From assembly GCA_023427845.1 (NCBI GenBank), contig JAEYZX010000018.1:1-24421 (forward strand): a stretch of 24,421 nucleotides of DNA, in the 5' to 3' direction. The DNA is from Bacteroidota bacterium (GTDB lineage: Bacteria; Bacteroidota; Bacteroidia; Flavobacteriales; Flavobacteriaceae). Below, in pieces: positions 7,417-14,528 of this stretch. The translations under genes were made by a program, and so were the position numbers. Numbering within the stretch: position 1 is the stretch's first letter; each line of letters begins with the position of its first letter. Under the pieces are notes generated by a model. It did no database searches. It was given only the letters and a program-made list of their open reading frames with translations, and had not been told where the DNA came from.

Positions 7417-9459
7417 TTAAGCTGTTATGGATTTTGATTCGATTGGGAACTCTATGCTGATTGTTGTGCCTTTACCTTTTTTAGATCGGATATCAAATAC
7501 ACCCTCGCATTCATTAGCGCGTGAAACCATATTCTGAAGTCCAATACCCCTACTTTTCTTTTCGACTGCGAAGCCGATACCGTTGTCGGATATGCTAAGG
7601 TTAATATGGCCATCTTTCTGTGTCAATGAAACTTCGATAGTGGATGCTTTAGCATATTTATTGATGTTTTGCAAAGCTTCCTGGACTATGCGGTATAGAT
7701 TTATTTTGAGTGAGTTGCTTATGCGATCCCATTTTATTGTATTGTCGATATTGGCATGAACAGTTGTATCGAACGAAGCGGCCTGCTCTTCAAGTAAATT
7801 GTTCAAAATGGCGACAAAGTTATTGATAAGCACAAATTTCTCGCGATTCAGATCATGAGAAATTTCGCGGATATCCTGCTCGATGTTCTTTAGTTCGGCA
7901 AGGTAATTATTTCTTTTCTCTTCAGCATCCTCACCGTCCATCTTGTTTAGACTGTCAAGATTTAAACGTGCGCCAAAAAGCCGCCCTAGTACGCCATCGT
8001 GTAATTCCTGTGCAATGCGCCGTTTTTCCTGGATTCGACCTTCTTCAATCTTATTTTGTTGCGAAAGCATCAGGTTGTATATATCCTCATTTGCTTTTTG
8101 CTGCGCCTGTTTATGCAGAAGTTCGCGATTCTTAGCACGTTGCGTCCGAATTACGAATAGCAATAATCCTATCATCACTGTTCCTACAAAGAATAAGAGG
8201 AGGTTTCGGTTTTGTTCTTCGAGTTTGTCGTTTTGTAAAATTATCTCATTTGTTTCGAATTGTATTCTTGCAAATCTATCCTTAACTTTCCGTTCGACTT
8301 CTTGTAGACTGTCATTGATTTTAATGTATTCGGTAGAGTATAGTCCTGCATTTTCTGGAATATAATTAGACAATTGTTTAAGCGGTCGTAATAAATCTAT
8401 TGGGTTACTTTTTTTTGCCGTTGCAAGAGCATCTTTAGAAAGTGTAATTGCTTGAATAGTATCTCCAATAGAATAATAGTACTCAGCTAATCTTGTTTTA
8501 CTGTAAATCAGTGAGGTAAGATTCTGTAAACTATCACTTATTGCTATTGATCTTTGAAAAAGACTTTCAATCTCAGCATCATTTTTCTTCGATTGAAATT
8601 TAGAATATGCAAGGTTGTCAAGTAATGCGGCATACAAATCTGGATTTTCTTGAATTAGTTTATGTTGAGATAATGCCTTTTCCAGGTTTTTTATTGCAAG
8701 TTCATTTTTGCCTAAATTTTGATAAACATTTCCAATATTATTCAATGTTATTGGTAATTGATGACCACCGCTTAGTTTGTTGTTTTCAATAACAACTACC
8801 GCTCTATTTAAATATTCTAATGCTTTTTCAAAATCGTCTAATTCATTGGATATTATCCCAAGAAAAGTTAAAGCTTCATATTCTTTCTGATGGCTGTCGG
8901 CCAACCGTCCATATTTTAATGCATCTAAGGCCGCAGACTCACTTCCGAAATAGTCTTTTTCATTCCAAAACACATTCGCTTTCATTATATTCATCTGGGC
9001 CAAATTTTTATGATCTTTTAAACGATCATATATTTTTTCCGCTGATAGAAAGTAAAAAAGAGCACTGTCTTTTGGATTAACATTATAATAATAATAATCG
9101 CCAAGATAACTATATGCTTTGGCTATATCGGCAGAATCGCTTGCCTGTATAGCTTTAGTAAGTACAAACCTAGAAGATTTTTTATATAGTTGAGGAAATT
9201 GTAGATTATAATATCTATTTGCAACACGAAATAAATTTTCCCGCATTACCGAATCATTCATTTCATATTGTAAGATGTTAAAAGCGACGTTATTACATTG
9301 TAGTCTTTGGTCGACACTTAACGTTTCTGCAGCAGCCAAATTAAGAAAGATATCTAGACTATCCTTAGATCTCGTAATGTCCTGAAAAGTCTTATCCTTT
9401 TTAGAACAACTGAACAATATAAGCACTAAAAGGAAAAATATTAATAAATAACTTTTCAA
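7417..9459 (-). CDS. TPR-containing sensor histidine kinase (pair 1)
   Basis: In the 680-residue protein, residues 1-18 form a signal ending in a lipobox-like LFSC with C18. Residues about 60-390 hold tetratricopeptide-type helices (for example AKAYSYLGDYYYYNV, EKALEYLNRAVVVIE, TLNNIGNVYQNLGKNELAIK). A transmembrane helix lies near 420-437, followed by a short coiled linker. The HisKA_3 dimerisation helix has EKRRIAQELHDG with H487, and the HATPase domain has the N-box QEALQN (N598), SDNGIGF (D625) and RGIGLQNM. It is a NarX/DesK-type kinase with a periplasmic TPR sensor, and it should phosphorylate the regulator two bases downstream. A lipobox plus an internal helix would anchor it twice. 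The TPR half is more AT-rich than the kinase half. A -7-like box lies at 9477-9484. Confidence 0.92.
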   Translation of the reverse strand: MKSYLLIFFLLVLILFSCSKKDKTFQDITRSKDSLDIFLNLAAAETLSVDQRLQCNNVAFNILQYEMNDSVMRENLFRVANRYYNLQFPQLYKKSSRFVLTKAIQASDSADIAKAYSYLGDYYYYNVNPKDSALFYFLSAEKIYDRLKDHKNLAQMNIMKANVFWNEKDYFGSESAALDALKYGRLADSHQKEYEALTFLGIISNELDDFEKALEYLNRAVVVIENNKLSGGHQLPITLNNIGNVYQNLGKNELAIKNLEKALSQHKLIQENPDLYAALLDNLAYSKFQSKKNDAEIESLFQRSIAISDSLQNLTSLIYSKTRLAEYYYSIGDTIQAITLSKDALATAKKSNPIDLLRPLKQLSNYIPENAGLYSTEYIKINDSLQEVERKVKDRFARIQFETNEIILQNDKLEEQNRNLLLFFVGTVMIGLLLFVIRTQRAKNRELLHKQAQQKANEDIYNLMLSQQNKIEEGRIQEKRRIAQELHDGVLGRLFGARLNLDSLNKMDGEDAEEKRNNYLAELKNIEQDIREISHDLNREKFVLINNFVAILNNLLEEQAASFDTTVHANIDNTIKWDRISNSLKINLYRIVQEALQNINKYAKASTIEVSLTQKDGHINLSISDNGIGFAVEKKSRGIGLQNMVSRANECEGVFDIRSKKGKGTTISIEFPIESKSITA

Positions 9460-9476
9460 CAGTGTTTGAATTTGCT

Positions 9477-9484
9477 CAAAAATA
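9477..9484 (-). promoter_or_regulatory. Possible -7 promoter box of kinase 1 (TATTTTTG)
   Basis: On the minus strand TATTTTTG ends 17 bases before the kinase ATG. It would let pair 1 be transcribed separately from pair 2. The region is AT-rich and no -33 TTG is present, so the call is weak. Confidence 0.4.
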
Positions 9485-9581
9485 GTAAAAGTATTGACAC
9501 TTAAAAAAAAAACACGAATAATGACGGTTTTAATATGAATGCCCTATACATCAATAATTCAGTTAGTAACAAACCGAAATT

Positions 9582-10235
9582 TTAGATGAATCCACAATTT
9601 CTTGCCTCACGGATTATATCTTCATCTGTACCTTTTTCAATTTCAAAATATTCCTTTATCTGAGCTTTTCGTTTGTCGATTGCACTTATAGATAAATTCA
9701 AATATTGAGGGAGATTTTTCGTTTTAATTCCATTTGCTAACAATGAGATTATTTTTCTATTATATGAATCTAAGTATATATTTTTTCGAGATATATCTTT
9801 AATACTTTTGTGTACTGTAGGACTAAACGTATTAAATCCTTGAAATATTCTATCGAAAGCTAATAACAAATCATTTGCTGTGAAATCACTTTTTACAAGT
9901 AATCCCTCGGGCCTTACATCTTTAATAACAGAATATAGCACAAAGGATTCAGTATGTGAGGTTAAGAAAACAATTTTAGCGGATGGTTGTTTTTCGCGAG
10001 CAAAAAGAGCAAGATCAATTCCTGATTTTAATTTAAATTCTTCAGCTGTTGGCAAGATGATATCTAGGAAAATCATATCGAAATTGATATTCGAGGAAAT
10101 CATATTATATCCGTCTATACAATTTCGAGCGGTGGTAATATCGAATTGCATCCCTAATGAATTATATGACAGTATACTTTTATACCCTTCGATCATTGCT
10201 GGATGATCGTCCACAATTAGTAATGAAACAACCAT
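9582..10235 (-). CDS. NarL-like response regulator (pair 2)
   Basis: This 217-residue paralogue of the regulator at 6746 has receiver residues D9 and D10 (LIVDDHPAM), phosphoacceptor D58 (FLDIILP), T92 (FLTSHT) and K115 (LLVKSD). Its helix-turn-helix segment is KTKNLPQYLNLSISAIDKRK. The loop between the phosphoacceptor and the next conserved glycine carries the same insertion of about six residues (LPTAEEFKLKSG). It ends DEDIIREARNCGFI, like its paralogue. It lies 35 bases downstream of the second kinase, so the pair is very likely cognate and co-transcribed. The gene is strongly AT-rich. About 120 bases separate it from kinase 1. Confidence 0.92.
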   Translation of the reverse strand: MVVSLLIVDDHPAMIEGYKSILSYNSLGMQFDITTARNCIDGYNMISSNINFDMIFLDIILPTAEEFKLKSGIDLALFAREKQPSAKIVFLTSHTESFVLYSVIKDVRPEGLLVKSDFTANDLLLAFDRIFQGFNTFSPTVHKSIKDISRKNIYLDSYNRKIISLLANGIKTKNLPQYLNLSISAIDKRKAQIKEYFEIEKGTDEDIIREARNCGFI

Positions 10236-10270
10236 AAACAGTCTATTTTTTATAGTGGAAAAGTACGTAA

Positions 10271-12298
10271 CTAGATCGGAATAAGCAATTTAATTTTTGT
10301 GCCTTGCGACTTTGTATGTTGGAATTCTACTTTCCCTTTAATTATTTTAATCCGCGATTTAATATTTCTAATACCAATGCCCTTTTTATAATCGCTTTTA
10401 CTAAAGCCGATGCCATTATCAGAAATAAGAATTTCAACCGCGCGAGGAAGTCGTCGAATAACAATCTCAACACAAGTGGTCATAGAATGTTTTGTTATGT
10501 TGCTAAAAATTTCCTGAAGAATCCTATATAAATTGACTTTCTTAGTGGTATCTAATATATCCCAATTTATTTGTGGATCTAGTTCTAAAAAGTAGGTTGC
10601 ATTTCCAATCTCGCTTTGCTCGTTAAAAAAAGATTGTAACAAAATGCCGAAACTATCTTCTTTTCCTAAGATATCTGTGTTTAAATCATGCGAAATATTT
10701 CTAATTTCTTTTTCTACATCTTGTATTTGACTTATATAATTGATGCAATGTTCAATAGTCGATTTGTCAGATTTTTTGTTGAGGATAAATAGATTCAACC
10801 TTATACTTGTCAATTTATTCATTATGCCGTCATGGAGATCACGAGAAATTCTACGTTTCTCACTTTCGCGCCCTTCATCAATTTTTGATTGTTGATCAAT
10901 AATCAACGAATATATTTGCTCATTGGCTTCCTGTTGATTCTGCTGAAACTGCATTTCCTTTTTATTTAACCGCTGAATCTGGATAACCAACAATAACAAT
11001 ATAAGTAAGATAATAACTATTGCAGCTCCGGCCACAATCCACCGTTGTTTGACAGCTATTTGTTTTTGGATAGATAGTTCGTTCGTTTCGTATTTAATTC
11101 TAGCAAATTTATTTCTTGTTGCACGTTCCTTAAAAACAAGGCTGTCGTTAAATTTGATTAAGGAAGTAATATATTGATTATTGTTTTGTGGCTCGAGCTT
11201 AATTAATAACTTAAGTGCAGGTAACATATCTGCCAATAAATTGTTATCTCTAGCAGATTTAAGGGCTTCTCTTGCTAACCGTAAAGCCTGAATTGAATCT
11301 CCCTTTTCATATAAATACTCCGCATAGCGAACTTTTGTAAATATTACTGATGAAATATCATATTGTAGTGCTTTTAAACGAAGCGCTTCAGAGAATAACT
11401 TAGCACTTAATTCGTTCTTTTTGTTTTGTTGATTAGTTGAATATGCAAGGTTATCCAACAAAATAGCATATATTCGCGCGTTTCTCAATAATAAATCTTT
11501 TTCTTCCAACCCCGCACGGAAACACCTTATTGCATAGTCGTGATTTCCCATGCGTTGGTAGACATTCCCCAAATTATTCATTGTAATTGCAAATGGACGC
11601 TCTGGATCGTCAGTAAATTTATTTTTTATAATTTTCAATGCCATTCTATTATAATCTAGCGCCTTATCATACTCCTGTAATTCACAAGAAGTTAAAGCTA
11701 ACAGAGTCAGTGCCTCGTAATGTCTGCGGCGATGGTATTTTCTTTTTATATAATTAAGTGCTTGTAGCGTGGATGCCTCACTTTCAAAAAATTCATGTGC
11801 TTCATATAGAATTGTAGCTTTACTTAAAGCAGTAATTGTGAGATTTTCGACATCATTCAATTGCTTAAAAATTTTCTCAGCTTTTAGATAATAATAATAT
11901 CCGGTGTCTCTTGCATTTGCATTAAGATAATAGTCACCTAAATAATTATAAGCTTTTCCGAGTTTAGCAGTATCATTGATTTTAATGGTAGAATGGATTA
12001 AGTCTTCACACGTTAATTTATATTCTCTAGTTTTATTTTGATTATAAAATCTATTAGCGACCTGAAATAAGTATTTCACTTTAATGGAATCCAAAGGCTC
12101 ATTGGCCACCAACTGTTGTGCTTTTTTTGTATAATAAAATTGCTTAGCTACATCTGATGTAGAACTATTAGACAACTTAAGATATGTTTCAATAGAATCG
12201 CGTCTAGCGACATCTACAGCTTTTAAATCATTATTATCACCACAACTAATAGCTATCGTAAAAAATAACAACATTAAAAATTCTATCTTATTATACAT
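10271..12298 (-). CDS. TPR-containing sensor histidine kinase (pair 2)
   Basis: The 675-residue paralogue of the kinase at 7417 has the same domain order. A signal ends in AISC with C19 as possible lipid site. TPR-type helices span about 50-390 (GKAYNYLGDYYLNANARD, NNLGNVYQRMGNHDYAIRCF), a transmembrane helix lies near 420-439, then EKRRISRDLHDG with H489, the N-box QEIFSN (N600), SDNGIGF (D627) and KGIGIRNI. The N-box departs from the usual QEAL/KHA pattern (ITKHSMT), but the key residues remain. A terminator hairpin for the upstream small gene ends about ten bases before this start codon and I see no -7 box between them, so expression may depend on read-through. Sampled 60-base lines in this gene fall as low as about 20-25% GC. 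Confidence 0.91.
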   Translation of the reverse strand: MYNKIEFLMLLFFTIAISCGDNNDLKAVDVARRDSIETYLKLSNSSTSDVAKQFYYTKKAQQLVANEPLDSIKVKYLFQVANRFYNQNKTREYKLTCEDLIHSTIKINDTAKLGKAYNYLGDYYLNANARDTGYYYYLKAEKIFKQLNDVENLTITALSKATILYEAHEFFESEASTLQALNYIKRKYHRRRHYEALTLLALTSCELQEYDKALDYNRMALKIIKNKFTDDPERPFAITMNNLGNVYQRMGNHDYAIRCFRAGLEEKDLLLRNARIYAILLDNLAYSTNQQNKKNELSAKLFSEALRLKALQYDISSVIFTKVRYAEYLYEKGDSIQALRLAREALKSARDNNLLADMLPALKLLIKLEPQNNNQYITSLIKFNDSLVFKERATRNKFARIKYETNELSIQKQIAVKQRWIVAGAAIVIILLILLLLVIQIQRLNKKEMQFQQNQQEANEQIYSLIIDQQSKIDEGRESEKRRISRDLHDGIMNKLTSIRLNLFILNKKSDKSTIEHCINYISQIQDVEKEIRNISHDLNTDILGKEDSFGILLQSFFNEQSEIGNATYFLELDPQINWDILDTTKKVNLYRILQEIFSNITKHSMTTCVEIVIRRLPRAVEILISDNGIGFSKSDYKKGIGIRNIKSRIKIIKGKVEFQHTKSQGTKIKLLIPI

Positions 12299-12308
12299 GT
12301 CTGCTCAC

Positions 12309-12335
12309 AAAAAAAAGGCTATCAATGATAGCCTT
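12309..12335 (-). terminator. Terminator/attenuator between the small repeat-protein gene and kinase 2
   Basis: On the minus strand AAGGCTATC (12335-12327) pairs with GATAGCCTT (12323-12315) around a three-base loop, followed by a run of T to 12309. The U-tract ends ten bases before the kinase 2 start codon. Confidence 0.85.
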
Positions 12336-12369
12336 ATTACTTAAAATCTTCGAAACGTAATGTTATTGT

Positions 12370-12633
12370 TTAATCCAACTTTTTAGTAGGTTGTGTAGGT
12401 GAAACCGTTCCTGGTTCGAAATCGAGTTTTTTAGTGGGACGTGTAGGCGAAAGAGTTCCACCTGGCTCGTTATCATTCTTTACTTCAAAAGAATTGGGTA
12501 GTACAACACTATTCTGAATTATCGGAAGAGCACCAAACCTCTTTATTTCACCAATTTTACTGTCCGGAGTTGTAAACGACGTCAATACCATTACCATAGA
12601 AAATAATCCGAATGTTAAGATAGCTTTTTTCAT
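12370..12633 (-). CDS. Small exported protein with C-terminal tandem PTKKLD repeat
   Basis: I do not recognise a family. The 87-residue product begins with a signal-like segment (MKKAILTFGLFSMVMVLTSF). A short linker follows (to about residue 55), then two near-identical copies of EPG(G)T-SPT-PTKKLD at residues 56-71 and 73-87; the last six residues of the protein are PTKKLD. The repeat is also visible in the DNA, so it arose by a local duplication of about 48 bases. There is no cysteine and no lipobox, so it is probably released to the periplasm or beyond. It lies directly upstream of the two kinase/regulator pairs on the same strand and is followed by a terminator. A processed peptide signal for the periplasmic TPR sensors is a possible role, but that is inference only. 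Confidence 0.75.
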   Translation of the reverse strand: MKKAILTFGLFSMVMVLTSFTTPDSKIGEIKRFGALPIIQNSVVLPNSFEVKNDNEPGGTLSPTRPTKKLDFEPGTVSPTQPTKKLD

Positions 12634-12801
12634 AATTTGAGACTTATGTTTGTTAATGATTTGCTTGGTTGTATGAATTCACACGTTCATGAGGGTAAAA
12701 TTAACAAGCCATTAACGAGAAGTGTAAGAATTATGAGACTTAATGGTAGAATGGGTTCGTCTGATAGTGAATGAAACGTTAAAAAGGGTAAATGGTGCTT
12801 T

Positions 12802-13722
12802 TTAGATCTCGAGGTAATTTCCGGTGGTAATACGGTTGATTATCGCATCAACATTTTCCTTGTAGGATTTGGAGAATGGCAGCTTGGTGGTGGTGTTTTT
12901 AATATAACATACGGCATTACCCGTATGTATTCGGGATACATAATCAATATTTACGATGTAGCTGTTGTGGATCCTCACGAACGGCGATGACAGCACACCT
13001 TCAAAATGTTTCAACGTTTTAAAAGCAGTAATCATCTCACCGTTATTGAGATGAATGTCTGTAGAGTTATTATCGGCTTGGAGATAACAGATATCCTTTG
13101 CTTCAATAAAACGATAGTCTCCATACGATTTTACACAAATAATTAGTGGTTTAGACTCTAACGTTGCTATAGGTGCTTCCGTGCTCTCTTGAGCTATGTT
13201 TTCAAGTTCCGTACGTGAAGAATCGTCAATTGTTACCGACTCAGTTTCTTCTTGTTTTTTTTCCGGTACGGGAATTTCCTTTTCGGCAAAAACCTCGAAA
13301 TCCGCAGCAACCGTGCCGGATTCGAGTCTGCCACGCTCATCACTTCTATCTAGTCGGCGGAGTCGAAGCAACGTTTTTCGCAAATCGGTTGCATCAAAAG
13401 GTTTTAGATAATAATCCAGTATATCATAACGGCAGGCCTGAAACACCAAATCCCTATTGGTGGTGGTGATTATTATTTTAGGAATTGTAGTGAAGTATCG
13501 ATGCAGCTCGCTCACAAGTGCAAGCGACAGATTGCTGTCTTTATTCTCGGGATCGATTTCAAGAAATACTATTGCGGGACTGTGTTCAAGAATCTCATTG
13601 AGGCCGTCTTCATAGTTTTGGGCCACGGCAACAAGTTGAAGTTCCGCAAATCGTGACGCGACAGCCCGAGTACCGGCTATGCCCTCAGGATTATCGTCGA
13701 TAATAATGTACGTATAATTCAT
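12802..13722 (-). CDS. LytTR-type response regulator with Glu at the phosphoacceptor position
   Basis: The 306-residue protein has an N-terminal receiver (1-125), an acidic, poorly ordered linker (about 130-190) and a C-terminal LytTR DNA-binding domain (about 193-300; KDICYLQADNNSTDIHL, FVRIHNSYIVNIDYVSRI). In the receiver D9 and D10, the switch threonines near 86-88 and K107 (YLKPFD) are present, but the strand that normally ends FLD(I/V) reads FLEID, placing Glu55 at the phosphoacceptor site. A Glu there often mimics the phosphorylated state, so the protein may be active without a kinase, or may use D57. No LytS-type kinase is nearby. Its GC content is normal for the window, unlike the genes downstream. 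A weak A/T-flanked hairpin overlaps the stop codon. Confidence 0.9.
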   Translation of the reverse strand: MNYTYIIIDDNPEGIAGTRAVASRFAELQLVAVAQNYEDGLNEILEHSPAIVFLEIDPENKDSNLSLALVSELHRYFTTIPKIIITTTNRDLVFQACRYDILDYYLKPFDATDLRKTLLRLRRLDRSDERGRLESGTVAADFEVFAEKEIPVPEKKQEETESVTIDDSSRTELENIAQESTEAPIATLESKPLIICVKSYGDYRFIEAKDICYLQADNNSTDIHLNNGEMITAFKTLKHFEGVLSSPFVRIHNSYIVNIDYVSRIHTGNAVCYIKNTTTKLPFSKSYKENVDAIINRITTGNYLEI

Positions 13723-13972
13723 CGTTGCCTTACATTTGGTAAAGCATCAGTATCAAATTGCTAAGCTATCTGATAAAAGTTGATGCAGATTAGGGATTCT
13801 GTCATCGCTAATTTAATTGTTTCCGCATTACGTTTGAATAGATTGTTGACACAAATCACCGATTTGTTAGCAAAAAAATACGAACTGCAAATAAAGTCGA
13901 CAAACAGCACCGCGAAAGGTACTGCGGATAACTTATAAGGTAGAATTTATTTACGAGATTACATTAAATTTA

Positions 13973-13980
13973 TATATTTG
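13973..13980 (+). promoter_or_regulatory. -7 promoter box of the transposase-derived gene (TATATTTG)
   Basis: TATATTTG matches the consensus exactly and ends nine bases before the ATG at 13990. Its last three bases form the TTG that a start-codon search could mistake for an initiator at 13978. Confidence 0.65.
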
Positions 13981-13989
13981 TGGTCGAAT

Positions 13990-14502
13990 ATGGATTTAAA
14001 AGAGATCATAAACGCTCCGAATTTATCGACAGTGAAGGAAAACTTTACCGACGAAGATGGTATCATTACCTATTTGGAGAAAATTCGGTGGCAAAATGAA
14101 ATAACCAGTCCGTTTGATATCAATTCGAAAGTATACACCTGCAAAAACGGAAAGTTCCGTTGTAAGAATACCGGAAAATATTTCAACGTTAAAACAAATA
14201 CGTTATTCCACAATTCCAAAATCCCGCTTGCTATCTGGTTTCAGGCAATATGGCTTATCGCCAATATTTCTCCATTGACATCCGTAGCACTCGGGAAAGA
14301 ACTTAAAATCACACAAAAATCGGCGTGGTACATGCTTAAGCGCGTCAAAGCGTATCTAAAAGATCATAAGCGCCGTCCAAGTTCAAAAAAAATTATTTTA
14401 CCGGCTCGAACGAATCAGCCGTCCATGGAACAAAAAGTTATTCCGGATTCAGACAGGCTACCACTTACAGAATGGCTAAACTTCCTAAAATCCAAATCAT
14501 AA
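13990..14502 (+). CDS. Truncated/domesticated IS1595 (ISXO2-like) transposase N-terminal protein
   Basis: The 170-residue protein resembles only the N-terminal part of IS1595-family transposases: a zinc-ribbon region (residues about 38-65), then FNVKTNTLFHNSKIPLAIWF and a helix-turn-helix-like region (SVALGKELKITQKSAWYML). The DDE/DDN catalytic domain is absent. In the ribbon the usual CPxC appears as SPFD and the second CKxCG as CKNTG, so three of four zinc ligands are lost. The C-terminal 45 residues are basic and then end SDRLPLTEWLNFLKSKS. The frame is clean, with a good -7 box and terminator, so this looks like a retained DNA-binding protein rather than debris. I see no terminal inverted repeats or target duplication. 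The ATG at 13990 is preferred over a TTG at 13978 that is part of the promoter. Confidence 0.8.
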   Translation: MDLKEIINAPNLSTVKENFTDEDGIITYLEKIRWQNEITSPFDINSKVYTCKNGKFRCKNTGKYFNVKTNTLFHNSKIPLAIWFQAIWLIANISPLTSVALGKELKITQKSAWYMLKRVKAYLKDHKRRPSSKKIILPARTNQPSMEQKVIPDSDRLPLTEWLNFLKSKS

Positions 14503-14526
14503 AAAAAGGCTTCAGATGAAGCCTTT
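14501..14526. terminator. Bidirectional terminator between the transposase-derived gene and glyS
   Basis: AAAGGCTTC (14505-14513) pairs with GAAGCCTTT (14518-14526), loop AGAT. The seven-A run at 14501-14507 gives a good U-tract for glyS on the minus strand and overlaps the TAA stop of the plus-strand gene. Confidence 0.88.
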
Positions 14527-14528
14527 AA

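Noticed and set aside
7943..8365. Plus-strand open frame of 140 codons opposite kinase 1
   Set aside because: Cysteine/serine/arginine-rich composition typical of an antisense shadow, no promoter or family resemblance.
9460..9581. Extra small gene between regulator 2 and kinase 1
   Set aside because: I noticed no convincing open frame with a start; the stretch is AT-rich spacer with one possible -7 box.
13978..13989. TTG start for the transposase-derived gene
   Set aside because: The TTG is the end of the TATATTTG promoter box; the ATG 12 bases later is the plausible start.
13723..13989. CRISPR or phage attachment site near the transposase-derived gene
   Set aside because: No direct repeats, tRNA or integrase are visible in the 267-base intergenic region.
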